Below are positions 1 to 8,396 of a stretch of DNA of 23,526 bases, one piece after another (within the stretch, counting starts at the first letter, position 1; the number at the start of each line of letters is the position of its first letter). The DNA lies in contig VGNW01000009.1 of the NCBI GenBank assembly GCA_016865955.1, positions 1-23,526 on the forward strand, written 5' to 3'. The notes under the pieces are model-generated. The model did no database searches and was not told where the DNA came from. It worked only from the letters and a program-made list of their open reading frames with translations. Source of the DNA: Chloroflexota bacterium (GTDB lineage: Bacteria; Chloroflexota; Dehalococcoidia; SZUA-161). The position numbers and the translations under genes were made by a program.

Positions 1-1767
1 GCTTGCCCCGACCATGTGTACATTCACCTGAAGAGTGTCATGGCTGGGATAGAGAGCTATGACTCCGAAGCGAACCCCTGCCAGACCTTCGAGATAATCG
101 GTGCCTACAAAAATTGCCACGGAGTGAAGTTGGCCGGTGCGAAGTTATCCATAACCTGGAAGGGCGATGCGGAACTTATACTCTCCGGCGCTCAACAGCC
201 TATGTATGATACGCAGCTTGGCAGCGGCTGGTGTTACTTTAGCTCGCTGAATACGAATGTGGAAGACCTCGGTGATGGTTGGTATAGAAACACCCAGACA
301 AGGATTTTCTGCCAGTGCTGCGAGACCCTGGTGAAGTGGCAGTTCACCTGCACTGGCGATACGGATGTGGAAGCCTATGCTACGATGGAGTGGACCAGCT
401 CGGATCCGTTGTATGGAGGGGACTACGTCGACGACAGCGAAAGCGTTGACATTACCCAGCAGTGGAATGCATACCTGATAGTGGGGCTTGTGCCGTTCCT
501 GCAGGACGAGGACGGCTGCATGTTGAACAGGAACGCCTTCGTCCCCGGACAGGACTTCCATGTGGTAATACCTGTGGTTAACGTGGGCCACGGCGAAGCG
601 CAGGATGTACAGGTAACCTTCAGACTTCCCAGCGACCCGTATCGCTGGGACTTTGTCAGCATATCCGGCGATGTCGGTACCCGGAGCTGGGATGAAGCTA
701 CGGCTACAGGCGTCGCCACGATTCCTTCGATACCGGGCGAAAGCGTGAAGAAGGTAATAGTGCAGTTACACTGTGCCGGCGGGGGCCCGATTCAGTTCGA
801 TATACTGAGTGTGACCGGGGCAGATGAAGCGTGGACTACGCTGTCATTTGAGACCTGGCCCACCCCTACACCCACCCCTACACCCACGCCTACCTCTATT
901 CCTATACCAACTCCAACTCCCACACCTTTCCCCCCGCTCACTCCCACTCTTACTCCTACGCCTCCACCTTGGGTTACGCCCACTCCCCAGATAGCGCAGG
1001 TGATTAGGGATTTGCCTGCCGCTGCACAATTGCCCGGCGCGACCTTTGATGTAATAGTCCAATTTACGGCACCTTACGAGGACTTCAATTCTATCGGTCT
1101 CGCTGACACCGTCCCGACGAGCTGGGCGATACAGACCAACAAAGCCTGGTGTGCGCCAGAAGCGAATTTCGCGAATGTGGCAGGTGCCGAGGTTCAGTAC
1201 ACATGGTTCGGACCTTATGCCTCCGGCCAGACATTTACCGCACTGTACAAAGTAACTGTTCCATCGGGTGCAAGCGCGGGCAGCTACGCATTCGACGGGC
1301 AGCTTGGCTACAAGATAGGTGGCGGGAGCACTGTTTTTGAAACGATCGCGGGCGATTCGACAGTCCAGGTCAGTCAAAATATCACGGTAAGCGGCATCGT
1401 AAGAGAGGTAAACGGCGACATCCTGCCGGGAGCCATTGTGACTCTCGATGGCGCAGGCGCAGCGGTAAGCGATGGAAATGGATATTACGAGATAACGACC
1501 ATCGCTACCGGCTGCTATGCCCTAACTGCACACAAAGAGGGGTTCAGGGATAGGACTATGACCTTAATCGTGGTAGAACCAAGCCCCGCTAATGATGTGA
1601 GTTTCAACTTCCAGGGACAGTATGGGCTTATCCCCAACGCCCCTGATATGCAGTATGCCCTGAATTGCGTGAATCTGTGGCTCTACCCGCCCAATCCGGA
1701 TATTGGACTTGATATGTGGACGGCGCTGGATGCAATAAACGCCTGGCTGTATCCAATCACCGAATGA
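1..1767 (+). CDS. Secreted/surface modular protein with Pro-Thr linker and twin WLYP motif (5' partial)
   Basis: The reading frame is open from base 1, so the true start lies outside the window and the GTG at 16 is unlikely to be the start. Residue numbers here count from that GTG. About 1-280 is Cys-rich and beta-rich; part of it (near 'VNVGHGEAQDVQVTFRLP') resembles CARDB-like adhesion folds. A Thr-Pro linker covers about 283-324. About 325-453 is a beta-sandwich module with 'FDVIVQFTAP' and 'GPYASGQTFTALYKVTVP'. About 455-530 resembles a carboxypeptidase regulatory-like domain ('GDILPGAIVTLDGAG'). The last ~48 residues hold two copies of DMxxALxxxNxWLYP. The last three modules recur in the next gene at high identity. 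There are no catalytic motifs. An extracellular structural or binding role is inferred; the ligand is unknown. Confidence 0.8.
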   Translation, partial: ACPDHVYIHLKSVMAGIESYDSEANPCQTFEIIGAYKNCHGVKLAGAKLSITWKGDAELILSGAQQPMYDTQLGSGWCYFSSLNTNVEDLGDGWYRNTQTRIFCQCCETLVKWQFTCTGDTDVEAYATMEWTSSDPLYGGDYVDDSESVDITQQWNAYLIVGLVPFLQDEDGCMLNRNAFVPGQDFHVVIPVVNVGHGEAQDVQVTFRLPSDPYRWDFVSISGDVGTRSWDEATATGVATIPSIPGESVKKVIVQLHCAGGGPIQFDILSVTGADEAWTTLSFETWPTPTPTPTPTPTSIPIPTPTPTPFPPLTPTLTPTPPPWVTPTPQIAQVIRDLPAAAQLPGATFDVIVQFTAPYEDFNSIGLADTVPTSWAIQTNKAWCAPEANFANVAGAEVQYTWFGPYASGQTFTALYKVTVPSGASAGSYAFDGQLGYKIGGGSTVFETIAGDSTVQVSQNITVSGIVREVNGDILPGAIVTLDGAGAAVSDGNGYYEITTIATGCYALTAHKEGFRDRTMTLIVVEPSPANDVSFNFQGQYGLIPNAPDMQYALNCVNLWLYPPNPDIGLDMWTALDAINAWLYPITE

Positions 1768-1794
1768 AGAGACTAATAGCGAGGTAACAGCAGT

Positions 1795-1815
1795 GGGCAC
1801 GGCGACGCCGTGCCC
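1795..1815. repeat. Interspersed palindrome R1 (GGGCACGGC type)
   Basis: Perfect 10-bp arms (gggcacggcg / cgccgtgccc) around one central base, 27 bp after the stop codon of the first gene. It is likely a stem-loop at the transcript 3' end. It is followed by a short tail (gttttgtgtagcgagc) that resembles the tail after R2. No long T-run follows, so a terminator role is only inferred. Confidence 0.75.
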
Positions 1816-1928
1816 CGCATTGTTTTGTGTAGCGAGCATCAGTTCGATACCGTATTCCATGCAACTTCTGAGTACCGCTATCCCCGACACGGCAGCGGCG
1901 TTGTTCCGCCCGGAACAGGTAGACGTGA

Positions 1929-1957
1929 TTGACAGTGAGAAGGCTTCTGATTAGAAT
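1929..1957 (+). promoter_or_regulatory. Sigma70-type promoter for the papain/caspase-fold gene
   Basis: TTGACA at 1929-1934, a 17-bp spacer, and TAGAAT at 1952-1957, a near-consensus housekeeping promoter. It ends about 35 bp before the ATG at 1993, which has a good ribosome binding site (GAGGA at 1982-1986, 6 nt spacing). The second modular gene therefore probably has its own transcription start rather than depending on the upstream gene. Confidence 0.7.
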
Positions 1958-1992
1958 ACTGCCGACTCCTGAAAGAAAATCGAGGAAATGAT

Positions 1993-4900
1993 ATGCAAAG
2001 AAATAAGTTGCTCATGAAGGCGTCAAGCTTCGCGCTTGTTATAGTCCTACTTGCGACTGGCGTGGCTTTTGGGGTTGACCAGACCATTCCCAAGCATCAA
2101 GATGATTTCAACCAGCCTCAGATGGAGAGGGCATCTAGATTGCTACCTGTGAAAGCAGAGGTATTTAAGCAGCAAGGTGATACCAAGAACTGCGCTAGAG
2201 AAACAAGCTCAGCCGATCCCGCCGCATTATACTGTCAGAAGCTGGGATATAAATATGAAATTAGGGAGGATGGCAAAGGAAATCAATACGGTGTTTGTGT
2301 GTTCCCCGATGGCTCTGAGTGCAACGCCTGGGATTTTTTCAAGGGCAAGTGCGCGGATGAATATAGCTACTGTGCTCGGAATGGATATGACACCGAAACA
2401 GAAGTGATAAACAGGGGAAGTTACACCGAAGAATGTGCCGTCTGTGTGTCCAGGGGTAGCGATATCGAAGAGCCGACAAGTGTGCCCATGCTGGAGTTGA
2501 TGGCACAAAATGGGGAACCACTGAAAGATGATGTGACTGCCGTAATGGAGGGAACCTCGGATGAAGCGTGTTCCAATATTGTCGGCGAGGTAGCCATTGG
2601 CGAGCGAGGCGACTTCCCTGTTGCATTCGACTGGCGCAATGTGGGTGGACATAGCTACATCGGGCCAATTCGAGCGCAGGGCTCCTGCGGTTCCTGCTAC
2701 GCGTTTGCTGCCTGTGCAGCCGCTGAATCAGTATACAACATAGCCCAGGGGCTGACAGATAGTAACTGCTCTGACTTATCCGAGTCCTTTATTGTGTGGT
2801 GCCTTTCGGAATTGCCCCAATACAGCAGCCACTTCGGTGGCTGTTCGGGGTCCGATTACGACTTAATGGAACTTGAGGCAATTACCAACGAAGGAATTTG
2901 CTTTGAGTCGAGCTTCCCGTACCAGACGTGGGACCCCGGGACGTGTACACACTGGAATGACCCCAAGCTGATCTTCCCGTCATGGGGAAGGGTTCCCTGT
3001 GGTGATGTCGCGGCGATAAAGTCGGCGATAATGACTTACGGAGTTGTTGATGTGGCAGTGATGACCACCTCCAGTTGGAATTCTTATTCAGGTGGTATCT
3101 ACAGCGACTCTTATACCAGTTGTCTTGGAATCCCCTGTTGGATGACTTCTACAGACCATCTGGTGTCACTGGTTGGCTGGGGAAATGACCCTGTTGTTGG
3201 AGACTACTGGATTTTGCGTAATAGCTGGGGCAGCGGTTGGGGTGAGGGGGGATATATGCGAATAGCTGTTACCTCCGCGCGGGTTGCCTGCGAAGCTTCT
3301 TACGTAGTTGGGCCACCAACACTCTCGCCTACACCTACTTCCACACCAACACCACCTACGCCCACGCCCACACCTACGCCACCTACGCCCACGCCCACAC
3401 CTACGCCACCTACGCCCACACCCACACCGACGCCACCTACGCCCACACCCACACCGACGCCAACCACCATAACATTAGGGGAAGCTTTGGACAATACTGA
3501 ACTTGTTTGGACTACCGGAGGAAATGCAAATTGGTTTGGACAAACGATTACAAGTTACTACAATGGTGATGCCGCACAGTCCGGCTACATAGGCCACAGC
3601 CAGAATACCTGGCTCAGAACAACAGTTACTGGCAGCGGGACTGTGACTTTCTATTGGAAAGTATCTTCTCAAGTCAGTCAGGATTGGCTGGAATTCTCCT
3701 GGACTGACGACTTGGGTTTCCATAGTGTAAAAACAAGCGGCAGTGGCGACTGGGTGTATAACAGCCCCTTTATTCAGGGCGCAGGTACTCACGTTGTGGA
3801 ATGGAGATATTATAAAGACAGTTCTGGGAGCGGCGGTGCCGATGCCGCATGGGTAGATAAAGTGCAATGGTTGCCTTCGGGTCCAACGCCCACGCCCACG
3901 CCCACGCCCACACCTACGCCACCTACGCCCACACCCACACCCACGCCCACACCGACTTCAGGGCTGGCGCAGGCAATGAGGGGTTTGCCTGACGCTGTGC
4001 AGCCCGGATCGACCTTTGATGTCACTGTGACCTTTACGGCACCTGCCGATAACTTCAATTCTATAGGGCTTGAAGATTCCGTGCCGACAGGCTGGGGGAT
4101 ACAGACCAACATAGCCTGGTGCACGCCGAACGCGAGTTTCACGAATATTGTAGGCGATACGGCTCAATACGCCTGGTTGGGGCCCTATAGCGCAGGGCAG
4201 ACGTTCACCGCAATATACAAGGTCACTGTTCCCGGCGGCGCAGGTGAGGGCATGTACACATTCAGTGGGCAGTTTGGCTATAGGATAGGCGGTGTCTATC
4301 AACCTACTGAAGCAATTGCCGGCGATTCGACAGTGAATGTACAACTTGAGTCTACGTTTGTCAGCGGTACGACAAGAGAGGTTAATGGAGATATCCTGCC
4401 CGGAGTTAGCATCACTCTGGACGGTGCGGAAACGGTGGTCAGTGACCAGTATGGTAATTACATGATAGCGGTCTATTCAACCGGCAACCACACTCTAGTT
4501 GCCCACAAAGACGGATTTCAGGATAGGACTCGCACTGTAAATGTAGCAGGAATAGGCGAAGCTTACGCTGTGACCTGTAACTTCCAGGGACAGTACGGGC
4601 TTATCCCCAACGCACCCGATATGTGGTACGCCCTCGACTGTGTCAACCTCTGGCTCTACCCGCCAACACCGGAAACCGGTCTTGATATGTGGACAGCATT
4701 GGATGCGGTAAATGCCTGGCTGTATCCTGTAACACCGACGCCAACTCCTACGCCAACAATTACTCCTACCCCAACGCCACCGCTTACTTCGCAGAACTGG
4801 GCGGTTATTGTCGGCGTTAGCGACTATCAATATCTAAACGACTTAAACTACTGCGACGATGATGCCGTGGATATATACAACCGCCTGACCGGGTCAGGCT

Positions 4901-5502
4901 GGCAGCCTGAAAATATATCTCTGCTCACAAACAGCCAGGCCACTAAAGCCAATATTCAGAGTGCCCTCAGTTGGATGCAAGCGAATGCGGCCAGCGAGGA
5001 TACTTGCTTGTTCTTCTTTTCAGGTATCGGTTATCGGTGGAACGATGTTTCACCTTCTGACGAAGCTGATGGTCGTGATGAATACATTCTTCCCTACGAT
5101 TCGCTCACCAACTCCTTAGCCAACGATATTCGTGACGATGAGCTATATGGTTGGCTAAGTCTTATAGAAGGGAAGAAAGTAGTCATACTTGACAGCGGTT
5201 TAAGCGGAGGCTTTATCGACGGGACCTCGGATTTAGGGAAGACTGGCTTTGTGGTGCTAACTGCCTGCGGTAGCGATGAAACAACTTGGGAGTATGCCTC
5301 CGCACAGAATGGAGTTTTCACTTATTACCTTGACCGGGGGCTCAGCGGCTTTGCCGATGTTAACAATGATGGAGTCTCTGCCGAAGAAGCATTTTCCTAC
5401 GCTGCGCCCCGGGCACAATCATATACAGGCAACGTGCAACACCCTCTATTATACGATGGTATTCGGGGAGAGGTTATGCTCATACCTGATACTGAGCCTT
5501 GA
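1993..5502 (+). CDS. Secreted papain-family protease with beta-sandwich modules and a degenerate caspase-fold domain
   Basis: 1169 residues. A signal peptide is visible at about 1-28 (basic start, then ALVIVLLATGVAFG). About 75-118 is a Cys-rich DUF333-like domain ('VFPDGSECNAWDF'). About 207-439 is a peptidase C1 domain with Q229, C235 (in QGSCGSCYAF), H389 (TDHLVSLVGWG) and N410 (RNSWGSGWGEGG), so it is predicted to be active. Pro-Thr linkers lie near 445-493, 631-655 and 915-930. About 495-630 resembles a bacterial lectin/MAM-like beta-jelly-roll. About 656-914 repeats the beta-sandwich, carboxypeptidase-regulatory and twin WLYP cassette of the preceding gene. About 934-1166 is a caspase-like (C14) fold ending in a DVNNDG loop, but the usual SGHG is SGIG (I1012) and DSC is DSG (G1069), so it should not be catalytic. 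Role inferred: extracellular proteolysis or binding. Confidence 0.9.
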   Translation: MQRNKLLMKASSFALVIVLLATGVAFGVDQTIPKHQDDFNQPQMERASRLLPVKAEVFKQQGDTKNCARETSSADPAALYCQKLGYKYEIREDGKGNQYGVCVFPDGSECNAWDFFKGKCADEYSYCARNGYDTETEVINRGSYTEECAVCVSRGSDIEEPTSVPMLELMAQNGEPLKDDVTAVMEGTSDEACSNIVGEVAIGERGDFPVAFDWRNVGGHSYIGPIRAQGSCGSCYAFAACAAAESVYNIAQGLTDSNCSDLSESFIVWCLSELPQYSSHFGGCSGSDYDLMELEAITNEGICFESSFPYQTWDPGTCTHWNDPKLIFPSWGRVPCGDVAAIKSAIMTYGVVDVAVMTTSSWNSYSGGIYSDSYTSCLGIPCWMTSTDHLVSLVGWGNDPVVGDYWILRNSWGSGWGEGGYMRIAVTSARVACEASYVVGPPTLSPTPTSTPTPPTPTPTPTPPTPTPTPTPPTPTPTPTPPTPTPTPTPTTITLGEALDNTELVWTTGGNANWFGQTITSYYNGDAAQSGYIGHSQNTWLRTTVTGSGTVTFYWKVSSQVSQDWLEFSWTDDLGFHSVKTSGSGDWVYNSPFIQGAGTHVVEWRYYKDSSGSGGADAAWVDKVQWLPSGPTPTPTPTPTPTPPTPTPTPTPTPTSGLAQAMRGLPDAVQPGSTFDVTVTFTAPADNFNSIGLEDSVPTGWGIQTNIAWCTPNASFTNIVGDTAQYAWLGPYSAGQTFTAIYKVTVPGGAGEGMYTFSGQFGYRIGGVYQPTEAIAGDSTVNVQLESTFVSGTTREVNGDILPGVSITLDGAETVVSDQYGNYMIAVYSTGNHTLVAHKDGFQDRTRTVNVAGIGEAYAVTCNFQGQYGLIPNAPDMWYALDCVNLWLYPPTPETGLDMWTALDAVNAWLYPVTPTPTPTPTITPTPTPPLTSQNWAVIVGVSDYQYLNDLNYCDDDAVDIYNRLTGSGWQPENISLLTNSQATKANIQSALSWMQANAASEDTCLFFFSGIGYRWNDVSPSDEADGRDEYILPYDSLTNSLANDIRDDELYGWLSLIEGKKVVILDSGLSGGFIDGTSDLGKTGFVVLTACGSDETTWEYASAQNGVFTYYLDRGLSGFADVNNDGVSAEEAFSYAAPRAQSYTGNVQHPLLYDGIRGEVMLIPDTEP
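3352..3459 (+). repeat. 27-bp coding tandem repeat (Pro-Thr linker)
   Basis: Four consecutive 27-bp units begin at 3352, 3379, 3406 and 3433, each encoding nine residues of alternating Pro and Thr. The first two are identical (starting ccacctacgcccacgc); the last two carry the same few synonymous changes (for example ccgacg for cctacg). They form the flexible linker after the papain domain. Linker length is likely to vary between strains by slippage or recombination. Confidence 0.85.
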
Positions 5503-5539
5503 GTGAATGAAGAGGCTGCTAGATAGTGGAGGTAAAAGG

Positions 5540-5563
5540 GGGGGCACGGCACGCCGTGCCCCC
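5540..5563. repeat. Interspersed palindrome R2 (GGGGCACGGC type), likely bidirectional terminator
   Basis: Perfect 11-bp arms (gggggcacggc / gccgtgccccc) with a 2-nt centre. It lies in the 87-bp gap between the convergent caspase-fold gene (+) and aminotransferase gene (-). A T-containing stretch (tctcgtttta) follows on the plus strand. The flanks on both sides resemble those of R1. Confidence 0.8.
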
Positions 5564-5589
5564 GTCTCGTTTTATAGCGAGCGTGAGAT

Positions 5590-6774
5590 TCAACGTGCTA
5601 AATCTTTAGCTACAGCCTTGAACCCTTTGAGCGAGCCTTCGATTACCCAGTCGTCCACGCAGTATGAGATGCGGAAATAGCCGGGGGCGCCGAAGCCTCG
5701 CCCCGGCACGACCAGCACGTTGTGTTTCTGTATCTCTCTGACGAAAGCTACATCGTCTTCGATGGGCGATTGGGGAAAGATGTAGAACGCGCCCTGCGGC
5801 TTCACTACAGAGTAGCCCATCCCGGTAAGGTTGCTGTACAGGAAGTCTCTTTTCTTAGCGTACTGGTTTATATCCACGGAGGTATTCTGCAGGCTCTGTA
5901 CTATGTGCTGCATCAACGCGGGAGCGTTTACGAATCCGAGCACGCGGTTGCAGAACACGAGTCCGTTCATCAGTTCCTCTCGCCCCTCATATTGAGGATT
6001 GACCGCTATGTACCCGATGCGCTCCCCGGGCAACGCCAAGTCTTTGGAATGAGAGGTGGTAACTATGGTTCTGGGGTGGTACTGGAAGGGCTGAGGACAA
6101 TCCAAGCCATCGTAAACCAGCTTTCGATAAACATCGTCGCTGATTAGAAATATCTCTGTTTTATACTGGCGCTCCTTCTTGCCCAGCAGTTCGCCAATGC
6201 CCTTCAGGGTGGCGTGGCTGTAAACTACGCCGGTGGGGTTGTTGGGCGAGTTCACCAGCACAGCCTTTGTTTTCGGCGTTATGCTTTTCTCCAGAGCTTT
6301 CAAATCGGGGATGAACTTATCGTCCGTGGGCACTATCTTCGCTACAGCCTGGTGATTGTCCGCATAGTAAATGTACTCGGAGAAATAGGGAGCGAAGATG
6401 ATTATTTCGTCGCCGGGCTCCGATATGGCTTTGAGAACTGTATTCAAAGCTCCGGCAGCGCCGCAGGTCATCACTATCTCGCTGGCGGTGAAGGGCAGAC
6501 CTGTTGCGGATTTAAGGTGCTCTGCCACGGCGGCGCGTGTCTCGGGATAGCCTGCGTTGGGCATATAGCGGTGCATTCCCGGGCGCGGGTTGTTCGCCCA
6601 GTCGCGCAGCTCCTTGCGAAACCCATCCGGAGGCTCGATTATAGGATTGCCCAGGGATAGGTCGAAGACATTTCGGTCACCGAATTTCTTTTTAAGGGCG
6701 ATGCCCTCCTCGAACATCCTGCGAATCCAGCCGCCCTCGGTCATGAATTTTTTTATCTTCTGAGAAACAGCCAT
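5590..6774 (-). CDS. PLP-dependent class I/II aminotransferase
   Basis: 394 residues, a normal length for fold-type I aminotransferases. Visible landmarks are NSPNNPTG (175-182), ISDDVYRKLVY (211-221), the Schiff-base motif SHSKDLALPGERIGY with Lys244, and a C-terminal FRISY containing the expected carboxylate-binding Arg. It should transfer an amino group between an amino acid and a 2-oxo acid in the cytoplasm, with aspartate or an aromatic amino acid as candidate donors; sequence alone does not settle the substrate. It is the third gene of a minus-strand set after the thioesterase and DAHP synthase, which is compatible with aromatic amino-acid metabolism. A 154-bp gap containing three hairpins separates it from the DAHP synthase gene, so co-transcription may be attenuated. 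The ATG start at 6774 matches the family length. Confidence 0.9.
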   Translation of the reverse strand: MAVSQKIKKFMTEGGWIRRMFEEGIALKKKFGDRNVFDLSLGNPIIEPPDGFRKELRDWANNPRPGMHRYMPNAGYPETRAAVAEHLKSATGLPFTASEIVMTCGAAGALNTVLKAISEPGDEIIIFAPYFSEYIYYADNHQAVAKIVPTDDKFIPDLKALEKSITPKTKAVLVNSPNNPTGVVYSHATLKGIGELLGKKERQYKTEIFLISDDVYRKLVYDGLDCPQPFQYHPRTIVTTSHSKDLALPGERIGYIAVNPQYEGREELMNGLVFCNRVLGFVNAPALMQHIVQSLQNTSVDINQYAKKRDFLYSNLTGMGYSVVKPQGAFYIFPQSPIEDDVAFVREIQKHNVLVVPGRGFGAPGYFRISYCVDDWVIEGSLKGFKAVAKDLAR

Positions 6775-6810
6775 CGTTTTGCCTTTCTTGAAGAAATCGC
6801 TTTTATCAGC

Positions 6811-6887
6811 CCCCTAAATCCCCCAATCTTGGGGGACTTTAGGTATGGGGGATACCCCCAGACCCCCAGCAAAGGGGCTATGCCCCT
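6811..6887. repeat. String of three G/C hairpins between aroF and the aminotransferase gene
   Basis: Three successive inverted repeats: cccccaa/ttggggg (6820-6835), ggggg/ccccc (6847-6859) and aggggc/gcccct (6873-6887). They lie in the 154-bp gap between two same-strand genes. The first sits inside the phrase cccctaaatcccccaatctt, which has the look of an interspersed repeat. A further short direct-repeat phrase (ggctgactgctgaacgctga) lies at 6903-6922. Possible functions are transcript processing or partial termination. Confidence 0.6.
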
Positions 6888-6928
6888 CTGCACTCTCTAA
6901 TTGGCTGACTGCTGAACGCTGACAGCTA

Positions 6929-7945
6929 TTAGATATATCTTCCTATCGCCTTGGCTATCGGCTTGAGTTCTGCCATCAGCTTTTCGAAGTTAGGGATGTT
7001 CAACGACTGCAATCCGTCGACCTTCGCTTCCTCAGGGTTGGGATGAACCTCTATCAGGAGACCGTCTGCGCCTGCTGCTACGGCAGCTTTAGCTATAGAA
7101 GGCACATAGGCGAAGTGTCCTGCTGCGTGGCTGGGGTCTACGATTATGGGCAGATGGCTGAAGCGCTTGATTACGCTAATCGAGCTGATGTCCATAGAGA
7201 AACGTATGCTGTCCTCGAATGTCCTGATGCCGCGTTCCCCCAGAATCACCTGCTGATTGCCCTCAGCCAGCAGATAGTCGGCGGCTGTCAGCCACTCCGT
7301 AACGGTAGCGGAAAACCCTCTCTTTAGAAGTATGGGGTGTCTCAGCTTGCTCAGTTCCTTCAGGAGGGCGAAGTTCTGCATGTTGCGCGCGCCCACCTGC
7401 AATATATCCGCGTGTTTGGCTATCGCATCTATGTTCTGTATATCGACGACCTCTGTGATGACGGGGATGCCGAACTCGGTTCTTACCTTGTCCAGCATTT
7501 TCAAAGCGCTTTTCTCCAGTCCCTGGAAGCTGAAGGGCGAGGTGCGCGGCTTAAATGCGCCGCCCCTTACTATGGCGGCGCCGCAGCCTTTAACCGCTTT
7601 AGCGGTTTCCGTGAGCTGTTTTTCGCTCTCGACGGCACATGGTCCTGCCATTATTATGACCCTCTGCCCGCCGATCTCGACCCCGTTCACATTGACGATG
7701 GTGCTCTGAGGGTGGAACTCTCGCGAGGCGAGTTTGTATGGCTTCATGATGCGGGCGACGTGCTCCACGCCGGGCAACACGGCGAAGGCATCGGTCGATG
7801 CCTTGCCGGTATCGCTGCCTAGTATCGCCACCACCGTTTTTTCGGTGCCCAGGTTCAACTGGACCTCGAAGCCGAAGGAATGGGCTCGTTCTACAACATG
7901 GTTAATCTGTTCTTTTGAAGCTCCTTTAGCCATTTCTACAATCAT
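6929..7945 (-). CDS. aroF: 3-deoxy-7-phosphoheptulonate (DAHP) synthase
   Basis: 338 residues. It condenses phosphoenolpyruvate and erythrose 4-phosphate in the first step of the shikimate pathway. An N-terminal ferredoxin-like regulatory domain (about 1-68) precedes a TIM barrel, as in the Thermotoga-type enzyme. Active-site landmarks are AGPCAVES (metal ligand Cys103), KPRTSPFSFQGL, QVGARNMQNF, LLKRG, GERGIRTF, DPSHAAG and the late EVHPNPEEAKVDG. The N-terminal domain implies allosteric control, probably by an aromatic amino acid (family knowledge). The start is supported by GAGGTGA about 7 nt upstream of ATG. The gene follows the thioesterase by 46 nt, so those two are probably co-transcribed. 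The symbol aroF is the common one for this family. Confidence 0.95.
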   Translation of the reverse strand: MIVEMAKGASKEQINHVVERAHSFGFEVQLNLGTEKTVVAILGSDTGKASTDAFAVLPGVEHVARIMKPYKLASREFHPQSTIVNVNGVEIGGQRVIIMAGPCAVESEKQLTETAKAVKGCGAAIVRGGAFKPRTSPFSFQGLEKSALKMLDKVRTEFGIPVITEVVDIQNIDAIAKHADILQVGARNMQNFALLKELSKLRHPILLKRGFSATVTEWLTAADYLLAEGNQQVILGERGIRTFEDSIRFSMDISSISVIKRFSHLPIIVDPSHAAGHFAYVPSIAKAAVAAGADGLLIEVHPNPEEAKVDGLQSLNIPNFEKLMAELKPIAKAIGRYI

Positions 7946-7991
7946 CTTATGTCACCTCAAAACTGCACGCTGATTTCAGCATGAGTTTAAT

Positions 7992-8396
7992 TTACTTTCT
8001 CGGACCCAGGGAAACAGTAGTGCCTGTAGCTCGGGCGATGGTTTTATCTTTGGAATCGACCACTGTCATCTCGGAAACGCCGAGTTTCTTGCCCGCGTAG
8101 ATAACCTTGGATTCGGCGAATAAGGTCTCGCCCACAGGCGCAGCGGCAAGGTAGTTAACGTTCAGTTGAACGGCTACATAGATGTTTTCCAGTGTGTTCA
8201 GGGAGCAGCCGAAGGCTTGGTCGAGCAATGAGGCAATCACGCCGCCGTGTATCAGGTTCTCCCAGTTGAGGAATTCCTTCTTTAACTCCATTTGCACCTT
8301 TGCGTATCCCTTTGATAATTCGACAAGTTTCATGCCCATTATGTGTGCGTACGGCGAGTCATCGAACCGCTTACGCATTTCCTCGACATCGACCAT
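7992..8396 (-). CDS. PaaI-type hotdog-fold acyl-CoA thioesterase
   Basis: 134 residues, the usual size of single-domain hotdog thioesterases. The motif HGGVIASLLDQAFGCSLN matches the PaaI/YdiI-type active-site helix (HGG plus an acidic Asp). The C-terminal half has the beta-strand pattern LNVNYLAAAPVGETLFAESKV, also typical. It probably hydrolyses an acyl- or aryl-CoA ester in the cytoplasm; the substrate cannot be read from sequence. An AAAGGG ribosome binding site lies 6 nt before the ATG. It is the first gene of the minus-strand set leading to aroF, and its 5' side faces the divergent MFS gene. Confidence 0.85.
   Translation of the reverse strand: MVDVEEMRKRFDDSPYAHIMGMKLVELSKGYAKVQMELKKEFLNWENLIHGGVIASLLDQAFGCSLNTLENIYVAVQLNVNYLAAAPVGETLFAESKVIYAGKKLGVSEMTVVDSKDKTIARATGTTVSLGPRK

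Noticed and set aside
3352..3459. CRISPR-like regular 27-bp repeats
   Set aside because: The repeats are directly adjacent with no spacers and encode a Pro-Thr linker in frame with the papain gene.
3300..3494. Antisense ORFs of alternating Val and Gly (also near 792-983 and 3810-4142)
   Set aside because: They are the reverse reading of Pro-Thr linkers, with no ribosome binding site and no independent sequence signal.
5540..5563. Calling all GGGGC palindromes plain rho-independent terminators
   Set aside because: Nearly all lack a following T-run, several lie upstream of or within genes, and their shells and feet are shared, so a repeat family explains them better. Termination may be a secondary role.
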